Below the pieces are notes generated by a model, which was given only the letters and a program-made list of their open reading frames with translations, searched no databases and was not told the DNA's origin. DNA of 64,000 nt, from assembly GCF_023101765.2 (NCBI RefSeq), contig NC_064217.1, positions 1,426,001 to 1,490,000 on the forward strand. Direction: 5' to 3'. Positions 32,307 through 43,760 of the stretch are shown piece after piece. Made by a program: the position numbers and the translations under genes. Positions within the stretch are counted from its first letter, which is position 1; every line of letters starts with the position of its first letter. This DNA is from Spodoptera frugiperda (Eukaryota; Arthropoda; Insecta; Lepidoptera; Noctuidae).

Positions 32307-32468
32307 CTACACACCTTACGATTTTACTGTCCAACCAGTTAAATCGTAAGGTGTGTAGGCTGCATGGACTTAAGATTTATTAACTGTACAGTCCGACTGT
32401 ACAGTTAAATCATAAGGTGTGTAGCGTGCTTAAACATCTGTTTAAGCACGCTACACACCTTATGATTT
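32307..32468. mobile_element. Cluster of three hairpins sharing an ACACACCTTA foldback sequence
   Basis: Three inverted repeats follow one another: arms 32,307-32,324 and 32,341-32,358 (18 bp); 32,382-32,393 and 32,395-32,406 (12 bp, 1-nt spacer); 32,407-32,436 and 32,439-32,468 (30 bp, 2-nt spacer). The sequence CTACACACCTTA-GATTT and its complement form the outer arms of the first and third. The layout suggests a palindromic foldback MITE inserted more than once or rearranged in place. Confidence 0.75.
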
Positions 32469-34044
32469 TCTCTCGAAATAACTGTGTTTGTTGCAAACGC
32501 ATTTATGAGAGAAAATCTTCTTGCGAAATTTAGGTAACTTATTGTAAGATCCTATTCCAGAAAAATATTCCTGTCTGCATCCACACAGGAGAAAACTAAA
32601 TCACAAGAAATAATAGTAGACAGAACTACTATAAAACTTTCACTATCATTAAAAATACTTTCACGAGAGTAAACCTTTACAAAATCATTGGACGCGTTGT
32701 TGCAAACTTCCAGTGTTTCGGATTGAAACTACTTTTGTTCCATGACGCTTTCGTATTTAAATTGAGACGAAATCATTCTGTAGTTGTGCTCACGAACAAT
32801 ACCCCCTTAATTTATTCTGTTGGGTTAATTTCGTATACAATTTTGTTACCCAAAGGCTTGAGCGCGAACGCTGCGGTTTTTACAACGGAAATTTGATAAG
32901 TATAAAAGGGATCTGCGATAGTTTATGGGACATTCAAAGGGTCGAGTCTATTTGTTTCATTATTTGTTGCTATTGAATAGTTTCGAGTTTAAAGGGTCAG
33001 AATAATTTGCTTTTGGTATTAGAGTTAGGTGGCCTTTTATATCGGAAGACCTTTGAGTGGTTTATTAGTTCTGCAAGTGATTTTATTCAGGACATCCGTT
33101 TGGAAATGTGAAGGAGTTTTTATTACAAATCATTGTATTAATATTAGACATTTGGTGAAATCCAAATGTTTGCGTACTATGTGTGCGTGCTATGGATGTG
33201 ATGATTGCGACCTATTTGCAGAGCAGAGTACCTACAGCAGCAACTTTGCGGCGGTGCATCTTCGTATCACATCTTATTGTCACGGCTACATAGCTTAGTA
33301 TCAGTGGAAACGGTCATATAGTTTCACAGTTTAGCTATTACATCCCCACAACATAGTTACATAGCATACATCTCTGGTGGAAAAGCTCTCTACCTATAAT
33401 GATCGAAATCTCACAAATATACAATTCAAACATCGAGCTGTAAACACAAATCAAATCTCTCACAAATGATACAACACTAATTTCATCAATAACATTAATA
33501 TAATTTGGCAAATCAATCAAAAACCAGCGCAAAATGTTACTAAAACATTAAAACTAATAAAATTATTACAATCATTCACGCATAAACACAATAATTGTAT
33601 GCTGTAATAATATTTTATTGTTATTAATTAAAATTGGCGCGCGGGGGTTAATGTAGTGTGACGGGTACAAAAGGCCCAGTGACCAGCGAGCAGTGAACTG
33701 TGCGAATAAAATTTATTAGAAATTGTGGTCACTGTTCGAAGCGATTGTTTAGATTGTTATTAAAGTTTGTAAATGTCGATTATATGTATAATTTTCGATG
33801 TTTATAATTAACAGATCATTATTGTATTATTATGATTCGAAAGGGTTAGTGAAATAGTTGAAAATTATAGTATTATCATCGACACTAATCATTTAATGAA
33901 TAATACATATGATTGTTCAATTAGGTTTGTCTATTGACGGTAGAATAATAGCCTAGAGTTAAGCACAATAATTAAAGATCTCTGATATCCAAAAATCATA
34001 CGAGGATGCCAAAACATTAAGTTAATACATTGTACTGTATATTA
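32469..34044. other. Gene-free interval with a TATA-like motif and a repeat
   Basis: GTATAAAAGGG at about 32,899-32,909 is a good TATA box, but no ORF with coding character follows. A repeat copy lies at 33,165-33,385. A CG-containing stretch at about 33,636-33,700 is otherwise unremarkable. Confidence 0.45.
33165..33385 (+). repeat. Unnamed interspersed repeat R6
   Basis: AACGGTCATATAGTTTCACAG and GTTTAGCTATTACATCC recur in reverse near 43,490-43,540. CATACATCTCTGGTGGAAAAG matches the ends of the copies near 7.4, 38.2 and 43.7 kb. The family is about 250 bp with unknown class. Confidence 0.5.
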
Positions 34045-34363
34045 CAGTGTATTAGGAGAGCCATGCTTCGGTACGAATGGGCCGACTCGACCGGAGTGAT
34101 ACCACAGCCTCACAGAAAACCGACGTGAAACAACCCTTGCGTTGTGTTTTGTTGTATGAGTGAGGTAATCGGAGGCCCAATTCCCCCTTCCCAATCTTCC
34201 CAATATCTGATTCTCCATCAACCCTCAAATTCCTAACACCCAAAAGGCCGGCAACGCATTTGTAACGCCGCTGGTGTTTCAAGTGTCTATGGGTGGCGGC
34301 GATTGCTTACCATCAGATGATCCGTTGGGTTGACTCGTTTGCTAGCCTATAACATAAAAAACA
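34045..34363 (+). repeat. SINE-A copy, nearly complete
   Basis: It runs from AGGAGAGCCATGCTTCGG through GGGCCGACTCGACCGGAGTG, CCGACGTGAAACAACCCTTG, CAATTCCCCCTTCCCAATC and AAAAGGCCGGCAACGCAT to GCTTACCATCAGATGATCCG and a CATAAAAAAC tail. Together with the copy at 38.3 kb it defines the roughly 310-bp consensus. Confidence 0.85.
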
Positions 34364-35058
34364 CAGGAGTAATCAGCTAAACATATTCAAACTCTTTTTT
34401 CAAACACACACCTATACACAAAACTCTCAAACAAACAAAATGGCATTTCACCCAAAACCCAAATGGCTCATCACCAATCACAAAGCGACACATCGCCAAC
34501 AAAACACAAAAACGTGACCCACTTTTCATGGTATACATCATTAAATCAACAAATTATGTGGTAGCAACTCTTTAGAAACACCACAGGAGATTTCTATCGG
34601 GAAGGGATGGGTGCTAAATAAAATAAAATGGGAATATTATCGAATCGTACCCGCTGTGTGTAATGTGCCGTGAGGAGGGTGCGGGATTCAAGTGGGGTGG
34701 AGTCGTTCTTGTTGAATTGCTTTGAGAATTCTTTGTGGTTTTTGTTAAAGATGTGTGTGTAAAGTGCATGTTGTAAAGTCGAGATAAGTAATGTTTGTTT
34801 AAAAACAACAATTGATCAATCGATTTTTTTTAAAAAGGAACCGCTTTCTTTTCTCATTACCGCCTGCATTGTTTTTTAATCAAGTATTATCCCTAAAACC
34901 TTCTCCTAAGTCTGAAAAATACTTTGCTGAAAACTGCCAGTGATGCGAGATAACCGCGCACAAACATACAAACAGACGCACAAACTCATTTTTATTTAAT
35001 CGTTTAAAAATTACTTTGTTTGTGTACAATACAAAAATATTGGGAACATAAAAATTGA
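34364..35058. other. Gene-free interval
   Basis: AT-rich DNA with no domain-bearing ORF and no repeat that I can match elsewhere in the window. Confidence 0.45.
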
Positions 35059-35112
35059 TAAAAAATCTAATTAATATCCACAACATATTGTGGATATTAA
35101 TTAGATTTTTTA
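35059..35112. repeat. Perfect hairpin, 25-bp arms, 4-nt loop
   Basis: 35,059-35,083 (TAAAAAATCTAATTAATATC-CACAA) is exactly inverted at 35,088-35,112, with CATA between. Confidence 0.9.
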
Positions 35113-35794
35113 GACAATCCTTATTTTCCACATCTCCATAACTTTCCCTACTCCAAACACCCAAAAACTGTCACTCTAATAAATCTACACTCGTCGATAC
35201 ATCTTGTTGACAATCGGCGGTCACGTCGCGGTCGCGTCGCACCCGTGTCGTCGCCCCTCGTATCGCACTCGCCTCGCACAATGGGACTTATGACCCGTGA
35301 TCGGAACATCACTATTAATTCCTATATTTGCGTGCGACTTTTTGTAGCCCGTTTAGGAACTGTGCAGACGAGCAACTTTGGCTGTTGACGATAGAAATCG
35401 ATTCAACTCAAATTCAGTTGATGGAGTGTATTTTTGTTAATCAGTCATCGACCTATGATAGTCCTAGATAGACATAAAAAAGTAAGACAATAAAATCTAT
35501 AATAGTAAGACAAGTTGAATATCATAGTATAAAATGTTCAAGTTCATCAAATAGCACTTCTGGCAGATATCTGTGAAAATAACATAATGTTGTGTCATAT
35601 GAGACGTGAAAATATCATCGCAATGTCTATCGATTTTGACGTTTTGTCAAATACGATCAGATACTATGGTGTGTGTAATGTTTTATTTATTGATTTAATG
35701 TACTTTATAAGCATCCGTTTTTGAAAAATATTAACGTTCCGCAATTCTCCTACACATAAACTATAAGTGTACCAAATTTTATGCTCCAACGTCC
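35113..35794. other. Interval with a CpG-dense patch
   Basis: At about 35,205-35,280 CG dinucleotides are crowded (CACGTCGCGGTCGCGTCGCA and similar). This is far above the surroundings and could be a promoter, an exon fragment or GTCGC-type simple sequence. No ORF supports a gene. Confidence 0.4.
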
Positions 35795-35908
35795 GCGCAA
35801 CGCACCTGTGACTCCTCTGGTGTTGCAAGTGTCCATGAGCGGCGCTGATCGCTTACCACCAGGTGACCCGTCTACTTGTTTGTCACCTTTTCCATAAAAA
35901 AAATACAT
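35795..35908 (+). repeat. SINE-A 3' half (variant)
   Basis: GCGCAACGCACCTGTGACTC, CTCTGGTGTTGCAAGTGTCC, ATCGCTTACCACCAGGTGAC and CCATAAAAAAAAT match the SINE-A 3' half with substitutions. Confidence 0.65.
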
Positions 35909-36229
35909 ATTTGTAAAATCAATCGAACAAATCACAAACCAGACTAATTTACACCCTATGACACAGTTGCGTCCTATCAAAAGTAGCTTGTCTGCACAGT
36001 CAGTTAGATATAGCAAAATTTATGTTTCCAGTAATTGAATCGCATAGGGATTTTGTAAACAGTTTTGGTAACGAGATCCGTGTTAAATGGTTTGTTAAGG
36101 AATATTGTGAGGATACATGTTATGAAGTGAAAGTGCGGACTCCTGGTTGCGGCTGAATAGAAATTTGTTTTTAATTTAGTGTTGTTAGTGGTTTGGGGAT
36201 AATAAATATAGTAAAGGGGTTTTTGTTAA

Positions 36230-36430
36230 CCGCATCGTTGGCCGGGTAGTCGTAAACTAGTGTGTTACTGGGCAAGGGGTCTCGGGTTCGATTTCTGGGT
36301 CGGGCAAAGTATAACTGGGCCTTTTTCAGTTTTTCTAAAATTTTTCAGTAGTAGCCTGGAAATGTGCATGGGACTTACAACACAAATGGTGAAAAGTAGG
36401 TGTACATTGTACAGTGTACGATGAACGAGT
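36230..36430 (+). repeat. SINE-C copy with tRNA-like head
   Basis: TTGGCCGGGTAGTCG resembles a Pol III A box, and GGGTTCGATTTC at 36,284-36,295 is close to the B-box consensus GGTTCGANTCC. The head passes into a body shared with the copies near 8.0, 43.4, 47.9 and 54.2 kb. This marks the family as tRNA-derived. Confidence 0.7.
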
Positions 36431-36845
36431 TTTGGTTTAGTGTTGCATAGTTAGAATTCAAATATGAATTGGATTTTAGTTCTCATTGTGCATATGACAG
36501 AGGGCAGTCATTTGAACAATGAATATGTAACATAATTCTAGATCAAATATTACAACAATGTATAAAAAAATAAAAGATTTTACTAGAAACCCTTACAAAT
36601 ACACGTATTATTTTATTTTAAATCTTTCTCCCATATTATCGCGTCAGACGTCTAGCGTTTCTCCAAGCTACATACGCCAGGAATTGTCGGGTTTCCCTAC
36701 CTGCCAGCGACAGACCTGTGGGAGACACGAACGTTTATAAAAAGGCAAGTTTTATAATATTTCTTTAAGATATTTTATAGTGAGTTTAGGTGTAGAGATG
36801 TTGATATTTATCAAGTATGAAGAAATAATAATAGTTGTTAAATAA

Positions 36846-36942
36846 ACCGACGTGAAACAATGATATGAGTTGTGTTTCGTTATAGAAACCAGCAACGCAC
36901 TGGCAACTCCTTTGGTGTTACAAAGGACTTGCGGTTATCATG
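36846..36942 (+). repeat. SINE-A fragment
   Basis: CCGACGTGAAACAATGATAT, GTTGTGTTTCGTTATAGAAA and CAGCAACGCACTGGCAACTC show a rearranged, internally deleted copy. Confidence 0.5.
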
Positions 36943-37370
36943 CCATTAAAACAAGGTGGTACCTATATGAAGTGTAAAAAGTGTGTTTGTATAAAAATAG
37001 GTGTGCAATCGAACAAACTCATTTTTACGTAGCTTTAAATAAGCCAGATGTAATAGATTTGAATCTCTCGAACATAATAAAAAAACCCGTTATTATAGAA
37101 TCAAACTATAAATACATATTTTATCAGTTTCAGAATAATATAACAATTTTTTCTCCGAAATGTATTCTATCAGCTTGAGAACAAAATCCCTATTTGAAAA
37201 GTAAGTACGACTAGGAAATAAAGTTATCTACGCATTAGAAACCGAGCAGAAGAACTCGTTACGTAAGATCGCGTGTTCTTTGTTAATGAAAGCGTTAAAA
37301 TATTTCAAGTACGAAAATACCACAAAAGAAGACCTCATTGATCTTGAGCAGTTACACGCAATATTGAATA
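36943..37370. other. Gene-free interval
   Basis: No repeat or gene recognised. Confidence 0.4.
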
Positions 37371-37709
37371 CTAGCTACTTCAGCACGGTTTCGCCCACTC
37401 TGCTTGGCCCCTTTTTATCGTAGTGTGATGTCTTATAGCCTATAATCTTCATCGATAAAGGAAATATAAAAAAACAAATCGGACTAGTAGTTCCGCAGAT
37501 TAGCGCGTTCAAACAAACTCTTCAGTTTTATTTATTAATATACTAGCTACTTCCGCGCGGTTTCACCCGCTCTGCTCAGCTCCTTTTCATTGTAATGTGA
37601 TGTATTATAGCCCATAACCTTCATCGATAAATGCACTATCCATCACAAAAAGAATTATTCAAATCGGACCAGTAGTTCCGCAGATTAGCGCGTTCAAACA
37701 AACAAAATG
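37371..37709 (-). mobile_element. Two head-to-tail Helitron-like 3' ends
   Basis: Two copies (37,371-37,517 and 37,543-37,709) read on the minus strand from TTTGTTTGAACGCGCTAATC, TGCGGAACTACTGGTCCGAT, a TTTATCGATGAAG block and GCGGGTGAAACCGCGCGGAA to GTAGCTAGT. Helitron 3' ends finish in CTAG before a T, which both copies show. The assignment rests on that terminus and on resemblance to common lepidopteran Helitron-N sequences from memory. Confidence 0.6.
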
Positions 37710-38049
37710 TTATTAATTTTGAATCCAATTACAATCGATCGACATTGATATTGTGAAATTTCATACTCTTGAGTTGTAACTCTAGCGCCCATTGCATCCG
37801 TGGATATTGAATTAACTAAATGCTATTGAGTTTGGCTTTATATTCCGTACTCTGAAGGCTATTGTAACAGCTACGATCGGGGCTGTAAAGTTTTGACATT
37901 GAATAATTATTGAAATTGCAATGACATTGAGATTGATTTTAAGAGTAAGCTTCCAAGTCGAAAATAATTCAGTTATTCTATATCGGAATTCTGCTTGTGG
38001 CTGTTTGGAAAAAGTTTTGTGGCAAAGACATTGTGTTTTGGGACAATAT

Positions 38050-38240
38050 TGTAACACTGAACTATGTAGCTATGCGAGGAAGACCCTCTGTTTGAGCATG
38101 CGATGTATCTATAATAAGGACGCCATCCATAGCACGCATCTTTCCATGTAAAAAACAGCTGAATGAATATGTTGGTGGAAGTCAAACGCATCCATAGCAA
38201 CGTAGCATACCATATGTCTGGTGAAAAATCAATCTTAAAG
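38050..38240 (+). repeat. Unnamed interspersed repeat R6 copy
   Basis: It shares CATCCATAGCACGCATC and TTGGTGGAAGTCAAACGCAT plus a CCATAGCAACGTAGCATAC block with the copies near 7.4, 33.3 and 43.6 kb. Confidence 0.5.
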
Positions 38241-38315
38241 TAAATAATTTAAAACACGTAAGTACGTACATTTGATACAATCATGTGCCTACCTTTAAAA
38301 TAAGTGCCTATTTTT

Positions 38316-38667
38316 AAGTGTGGGAGAGCCATGCTTCGGCACGAATGGGCCGGCTCGACCGGAGTGATACTCCGGTCGAGCCGGCCGGTTTTCCAAACAG
38401 CCACAAGCAGGCCCACGGCCTCACAGAAAACCGACGTGAAACAACGCTTGCGTTTTGTTTCGTTGTGTGCGTGAGGTTACCGGAGGCTCAATTCCCCCTT
38501 CCCAATCTTCCCCATCCCCGATTCCTGAACAACAACCCTTAAATTCTTAGCTCCCAAAAAGCCGGCAACGCACTTGTAACGTGTTGTTTCAAGTGTCCAT
38601 GGGCGGCGGCGATTGCTTACCATCAGGTAATACGTATGCTCGATTACCGGCTTGTTTCATAAAAAAA
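38316..38667 (+). repeat. SINE-A copy with a 43-bp template-switch insertion
   Basis: A complete SINE-A from AAGTGTGGGAGAGCCATGCT to a CATAAAAAAACAC tail. Relative to other copies it has 43 extra bases at 38,371-38,413. The first part makes an 18-bp perfect hairpin with the SINE itself (38,348-38,365 and 38,369-38,386). The second part (38,389-38,410) is the exact reverse complement of 37,991-38,012 upstream. Confidence 0.88.
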
Positions 38668-40143
38668 CACAAAAAAAATAATCCATAATTTCTATCTCGC
38701 GAATGACTTGCGTAAATCGATTTCAAATATTGCTCAATGCTCATTGTATGAAAATTCGTATCAATTAAACCTTTATTACACGACCAGACCAATTCTGTAT
38801 TGGACGTCGGATTAATTGTTAAAAACTCGTTAAGAATATCGAGTACAACGTAATGTTTTCTACCATTTTCTTTTAGGGATCCCTGGTTGTTTTTATTTGA
38901 TACTTTGTAATATTTTATGTTGGTTGTGTATTTGCAAGAATAATTAGAATTACTGAGTGGTTGCAACATAAGGTGTGTTGTGTAGGTAAGGAGGTATTAT
39001 TGAGAAATTGGGACAATAAGTTTAAGAATATGTCTTAATTATTATGCACTAGACTGTAGCAGTTCGACAACCACCGCGTCGTGTGTCGCGAAATGCTGCT
39101 CATAAATATAAGCCTCTAGCATGGTTTGAAACTGGTCGAGTTCCTCTTTGATCAGTTAAGTGAGTAAGCCGATAACACATTAATTAAAATTAAGTATGTC
39201 TCACGAAAGTTATAATGATTATATATACCTACAGTCCACTAAAAGCTATGGTGCTAATGGGTAGAGGTAACTAACAATACATTACCAAACTAACCCTACA
39301 CTTACATTATAAAAAAAAAACATAAAACCTTCCTTAATTTACATAAAAAAGGTACCGAAAGAAACATAAGCTAAGCACACAATAATAAATAAGTAAAAGT
39401 CGCTGACACATTTTAATAACAGCAAAACTCTGTGTGACATGTACAGAGATTACAAACCTAACATTATACCCCGAAAATACGGAACCTTTATGAAAAAAAA
39501 ACCTATTTTTTCCTATTTTTATGAACAAAGGGTTTTTCCACGGCGGATTAGAGTACTTTTTGTTAAAACTCTCGCCCCCTATACAATTTATGATGACAAT
39601 ACGAGATGAGAAAAATATTATTATCTTTTTATTTCGTTTTATTAATAGAGGTATGATTCCGTTTTTATTATGTATAGAAAATTCTGAAATTTGTTACGAT
39701 AGGTACTGCGTGAATGCGGTGAATTATTGATACGATTTGTTTTGTTGTGTAATTTGTTTTGGGTGTCTGTTTAAGGTCCAGTGTTATTTAGTTACTAAAA
39801 ATAAAATACATAGATACAAAAGAGAAAGTGAGAGAAATATTAATTCACGAATTGAACATAACAGCTACACAGGTACGTGCTTTTCAGTATGATTGTTTTC
39901 GAAAACGTTGCTTGGTCGTTTTCGGATAGGTAACGCTCGAAAGTGATCGAGGATGTTCGAAAGTGGTCGAGGATGCTTGAAAGTAATCGAGGACAACTGA
40001 TAGTTTTCAAAACACTCGATTGTCAAAAATTTGATATAAAAGTGTGCCAAAGTCCTTAAATTATTGTGAATTATTTTGAACAAAAATCGTGATGTAAATA
40101 AAAACATAGATACCTAATATGACCGTGAACTTGGGATATAACA
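38668..40143. other. Gene-free interval with minor repeats
   Basis: Includes a fragment at about 39,040-39,215 that shares AGTATGTCTCACGA with the MITE region at 27.6 kb. Also includes a three-copy 20-bp tandem repeat at 39,938-39,998 (unit CGAAAGTGATCGAGGATGTT). No gene is supportable. Confidence 0.45.
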
Positions 40144-40188
40144 TTATGTATGTCTGTACGTATGTATGTATGTATGTTTGTACATATA
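40144..40188. repeat. TATG microsatellite
   Basis: An interrupted run of TATG/TGTA tetranucleotides. Confidence 0.85.
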
Positions 40189-40609
40189 ATAAAAGTAAGT
40201 TTAGGCAGGTTTACTTAAGAGCTCACGATGGATTATGATGGATGCGACATCAAACGATTTGTCATTGGCCCCAATGACGGGATATGAGAATATAGATATA
40301 CCTGGTCTGTTTTGATCTGTTTTACGTTGAGGCACAGTTTCAATTTTTGTTATCTTTTTTTCATTATCTTACTTTTTGAACTAGATACACATTTATGAAA
40401 CAATGAATTTATTTTTGTTAATGGGCTACAAATTAGCTAGTAGATCTAGATGAGGTCGGCAAATCAATTTATCACGTATTAAAACAGAAGATTAATTATG
40501 TGGTTTTAAACACAATCTTCCTCGAGATTTCCAATTTCATGTTAATAGAGATTTTTATCCATTAGCTTTCTGCTGGACATTGTAAAATGTTTGTTCCCCT
40601 TAATGCAGA

Positions 40610-40830
40610 AAGACACTACGGTGTGATACCACGACCTCACAGAAAACCGACGTGAAACAACGCTTACGTTGTGTTTCGTTGCATGAGTGATACCGAGCGA
40701 GGGTCCAATTACCCCGCTTCCCAATCTTCCGAATCCCCTATTCCCCAACAACTCTTAAATTTTCTAAACCCAAAAAGGCCGGCAACGCACATGTAACGCC
40801 TCTGGTGTTTCAGGTGTCTGTGGGCGTATC
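40610..40830 (+). repeat. SINE-A copy, both ends truncated
   Basis: It starts near GGTGTGATACCACGACCTCA, continues through CGACGTGAAACAACGCTTAC and CCGGCAACGCACATGTAACG, and stops at TGTTTCAGGTGTCTGTGGGC. Confidence 0.75.
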
Positions 40831-41308
40831 ATTAATATCGTAGTTGTTATTATAGCATTTCGTTTATATTGTTATCGAGAGATTACGTAACCGTTTTAGT
40901 ACCAAAAACCAATTTCCATTTTCAGGTCAAAAAAGTGTAGGTAATATTACATTTCAATAAATTTCTAGACAAGCTTAAAAACAGGCTCCAAATAAATTAA
41001 CGCTTCAATAATATTTTACAAAACAACAACGTTTAGTTCTTATTAATTATGTATGGAATAAATTTTGTAAAATTTTATTATTGGTCAATACAACTATTCG
41101 TATAATAAATTCGGTTACTGAAAATTGTTTGCCTTAAACAACATTGCTCTTCGTACATTTTGTGGTCCATTAGTTTGTATTATGCATAAACAATTAGTAC
41201 ACTCATTACACAAGTACTGAATACGTCATTATTAAAAAAATATAGCGAGTTAAATATCAAATGCTCAAAATTTATTTTAAGACCTTACATTATCTTCTGG
41301 GCGCAGTA

Positions 41309-41444
41309 CCCTTAGTACGAGTTTGCTTTACGTTACAACGCGTTCGGCGCTCTGATTGGCCGGCTCGAATAAACCAACCAATCGGAGCGCTGAACGCGCT
41401 CTCGTTTCGATTACTTTAAACGTAAAGCAAACTTATACTAAAGG
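41309..41444. mobile_element. 136-bp MITE with nested inverted repeats
   Basis: CCCTTAGTACGAGTTTGCTT continuing TACGTT is inverted at the right end (AACGTAAAGCAAACTTATAC continuing TAAAGG) with two mismatches. Inside, GCGCTCTGATTGG and CCAATCGGAGCGC form a second stem. A truncated relative lies at 61.6 kb. The whole element can fold on itself. Confidence 0.75.
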
Positions 41445-42267
41445 CATCGATTACTTGCAACTTACTGGAATCTGGAAATCATTAGGTGAGATTTGTAAAA
41501 AATAATTTATTTTCTAATCACGATGATTAGGATCTCACGTACGCTTAAGATGTAACAATTTACTCAAACTTTAATGGGTCATAATTATATCATATGGAAT
41601 TTTGTTCATAAGTATCGTGATACGAGTAAACAACTAAAAATCTCAATAACTAGCAGCCTACATACCCTACGACAAATTAGTTGTCAACAAATATAATATG
41701 TATATAGGTACGCACTTACACCGATCAAACAGGCTGTCGAATATTACAAAGTCACACAGAAATTCCAGTCACCTGACAACATACGACAAATAGGTCTCGC
41801 AAGTCATGTTCAACAAAATACGAGTCAATATGAATATTGCCACTTCAACGTTTCTCGGTAAAGTACTAAATATTTATTCTTCTGGTGTCACGAGACGTGC
41901 TTTAGGGAATATCGGAGTAATGGACAACAGTAGGCTACAGTACCCATAAACACTATACCCCCAGGACACGACGGTAGCAACATAAAATGTGAACCGAAGA
42001 TGAATAAATAAGTGATAAAGTTCACCTTTTAAAGTTAAAGTTGCTTTTGTGAATAACTGAGTGGTATTTGTGGGAGGAATATTGGTGTGTTTTAGACGCA
42101 TATCAAGTAGGTAGCTGATTAAGGTTGAAGTGTTGTTCAATGAGGTGGAAATGTCTTCTATTTGTCCTTTATAAGTTTAAAGGATTGTTTGGGGTTGAAA
42201 ATAACTGTGTTAATTAATTATAATGGCTAAGAATTATTAACTTAAAGTAGGTATATTACATCACATC
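41445..42267. other. Gene-free interval
   Basis: AT-rich; no repeat or coding region recognised. Confidence 0.4.
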
Positions 42268-42362
42268 ATATCAACAGTTTATAAGTAGCCACTGCTGACC
42301 AAAGGCCTCTTCTCGCACGTAAAAGGTTTGAGCATTATTCACCGCGCTTGCTTAATAAGCGC
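42268..42362 (+). repeat. Metulj-like SINE fragment
   Basis: ATCAACAGTTTATAAGTAGC, CACTGCTGACCAAAGGCCTC, TTCTCGCACG and CGCGCTTGCTTAA match the 5' part of the fuller copies at 44.8 and 57.7 kb. The family name is recalled from Heliconius repeats, not searched. Confidence 0.6.
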
Positions 42363-43346
42363 CTACAAGCCATCACGACATATTCAAACTTAAAATTAAA
42401 GTATGTATGTAATAAAAAAAAACTCTTATTAAAAGACGATAGATACACTCGGCGTCACAAAAATCGCACCTCTTGGAAAATTGTTAGTTTAAAACATGTC
42501 CCGCCAGTAACGAAGACATTACACCTTATTAATATTGGTATCAATTGAAAGTACGTTTAACGACCTTTAAAGTAACAACAGTTAGAATTCCTAAACATAA
42601 CAGATCTCATCAGCACGTAACGATAAAAAAATGTTGTCAAAATATTCAGAATGGGATAACATTCCTCAAGAGACTGTTGTCACATTAATTCGTCCATGAG
42701 AGAAAGCATGGAAGTAGTCATCAGGGCTAGGGAGGGTAACACTAGGTTTTAAGTTGTTTTAAGGACTTATTTGCTGATAAAATAAAATGTAACTTTTTAA
42801 TCATTTGCATTTACTTGCTTTTTTTAATCCATTGATTTATTCTTAAACTTTAGTGAATTGCCTTTCCAATGATACCTTACAGTCATATGTCTGCCATTGA
42901 TTAATAGATGCACTTTTAAAGAGGTGCTCATTGTAAAACAAACTCGTACTATATACCCTCTTTACTACGTCAAAAATTGTATATTTGATAATTACTCAAA
43001 CCATTTCTATTAATCCTTTCATCTCAATTTCACTTAAAAAATGCAAAACCCCAACTCAGAATACGACAGCAAATTTCTGCAAGTTAGCATCAAGTTTGCA
43101 CAGTTAAATCGATCCGTCGGACGCAAGCGTACCCTTATCTTAGCTGACATATCTGTAAGTAGACCCTTAAATTGCCCTTTTGGGAGTTGACCGATCACGT
43201 GTTTTACTCGAGATGTTTAATTTCGAAATATGTTTGTGTCGTGGCTTGTAAGATATTATGAGTGAATTTTTATTGGTATGGGATTGCTGGTAAGGAGTAA
43301 TTACTGTAGCTGGTTCGTGGGTTCGACCTTTTTCGTGTTGTACCGT
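42363..43346. other. Gene-free interval
   Basis: No recognisable gene; no large repeat matched. Confidence 0.4.
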
Positions 43347-43470
43347 CACGCCTTTTTTCTCCAAAGGGGTAGATGGAGGTGCGCATTATATCACGTAAGA
43401 CCGCTGTACAATGTACACCCAGTTTTTACCATTTGTGTTATAAGTCCCATGTACCTAATAGGGGGTGAGC
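43347..43470 (-). repeat. SINE-C fragment
   Basis: AAAGGGGTAGATGGAGGTGC, CGCTGTACAATGTACACCCA, TGTGTTATAAGTCCCATGTA and AGGGGGTGAGCCTATTGCC match the inverted copies at 47.9 and 54.1 kb. Confidence 0.6.
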
Positions 43471-43479
43471 CTATTGCCT

Positions 43480-43760
43480 TATGCCTTATAAGATGTAATA
43501 ACTAAGCTGTAAAACTATGTGACCGTTTTTACTGGTACCAGCTGTGCCAGTAAGATGTGCGATGACGATGCGCCTCTGCAAAATAGTTGCTGTAGGTACT
43601 GCTCTGCACATAGCTACACCGCTCACGCACGCATAGCACGCATCATAAAAAACATATCTTAGTTGAATCCGTATCAATCAATATAATTGACGGATGCCAA
43701 CTCCAGACGCATCACAGCAAGGTAACATAAGCACGTCTCTGGTTAAAAAAAGCACCCTAA
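43480..43760 (-). repeat. Unnamed interspersed repeat R6 copy
   Basis: Inverted relative to 33.2-33.4 kb (AAACTATGTGACCGTTTTTAC, GATGTAATAACTAAGCTG). Its 3' part carries CCAGACGCATCACAGCAAGG and GTCTCTGGTTAAAAAAAGCA in plus orientation, as at 38.2 kb. Confidence 0.45.

Noticed and set aside
36230..36310. Functional tRNA gene
   Set aside because: A- and B-box-like motifs are present, but no cloverleaf with paired acceptor and anticodon stems can be drawn, and the sequence continues into a dispersed SINE body.
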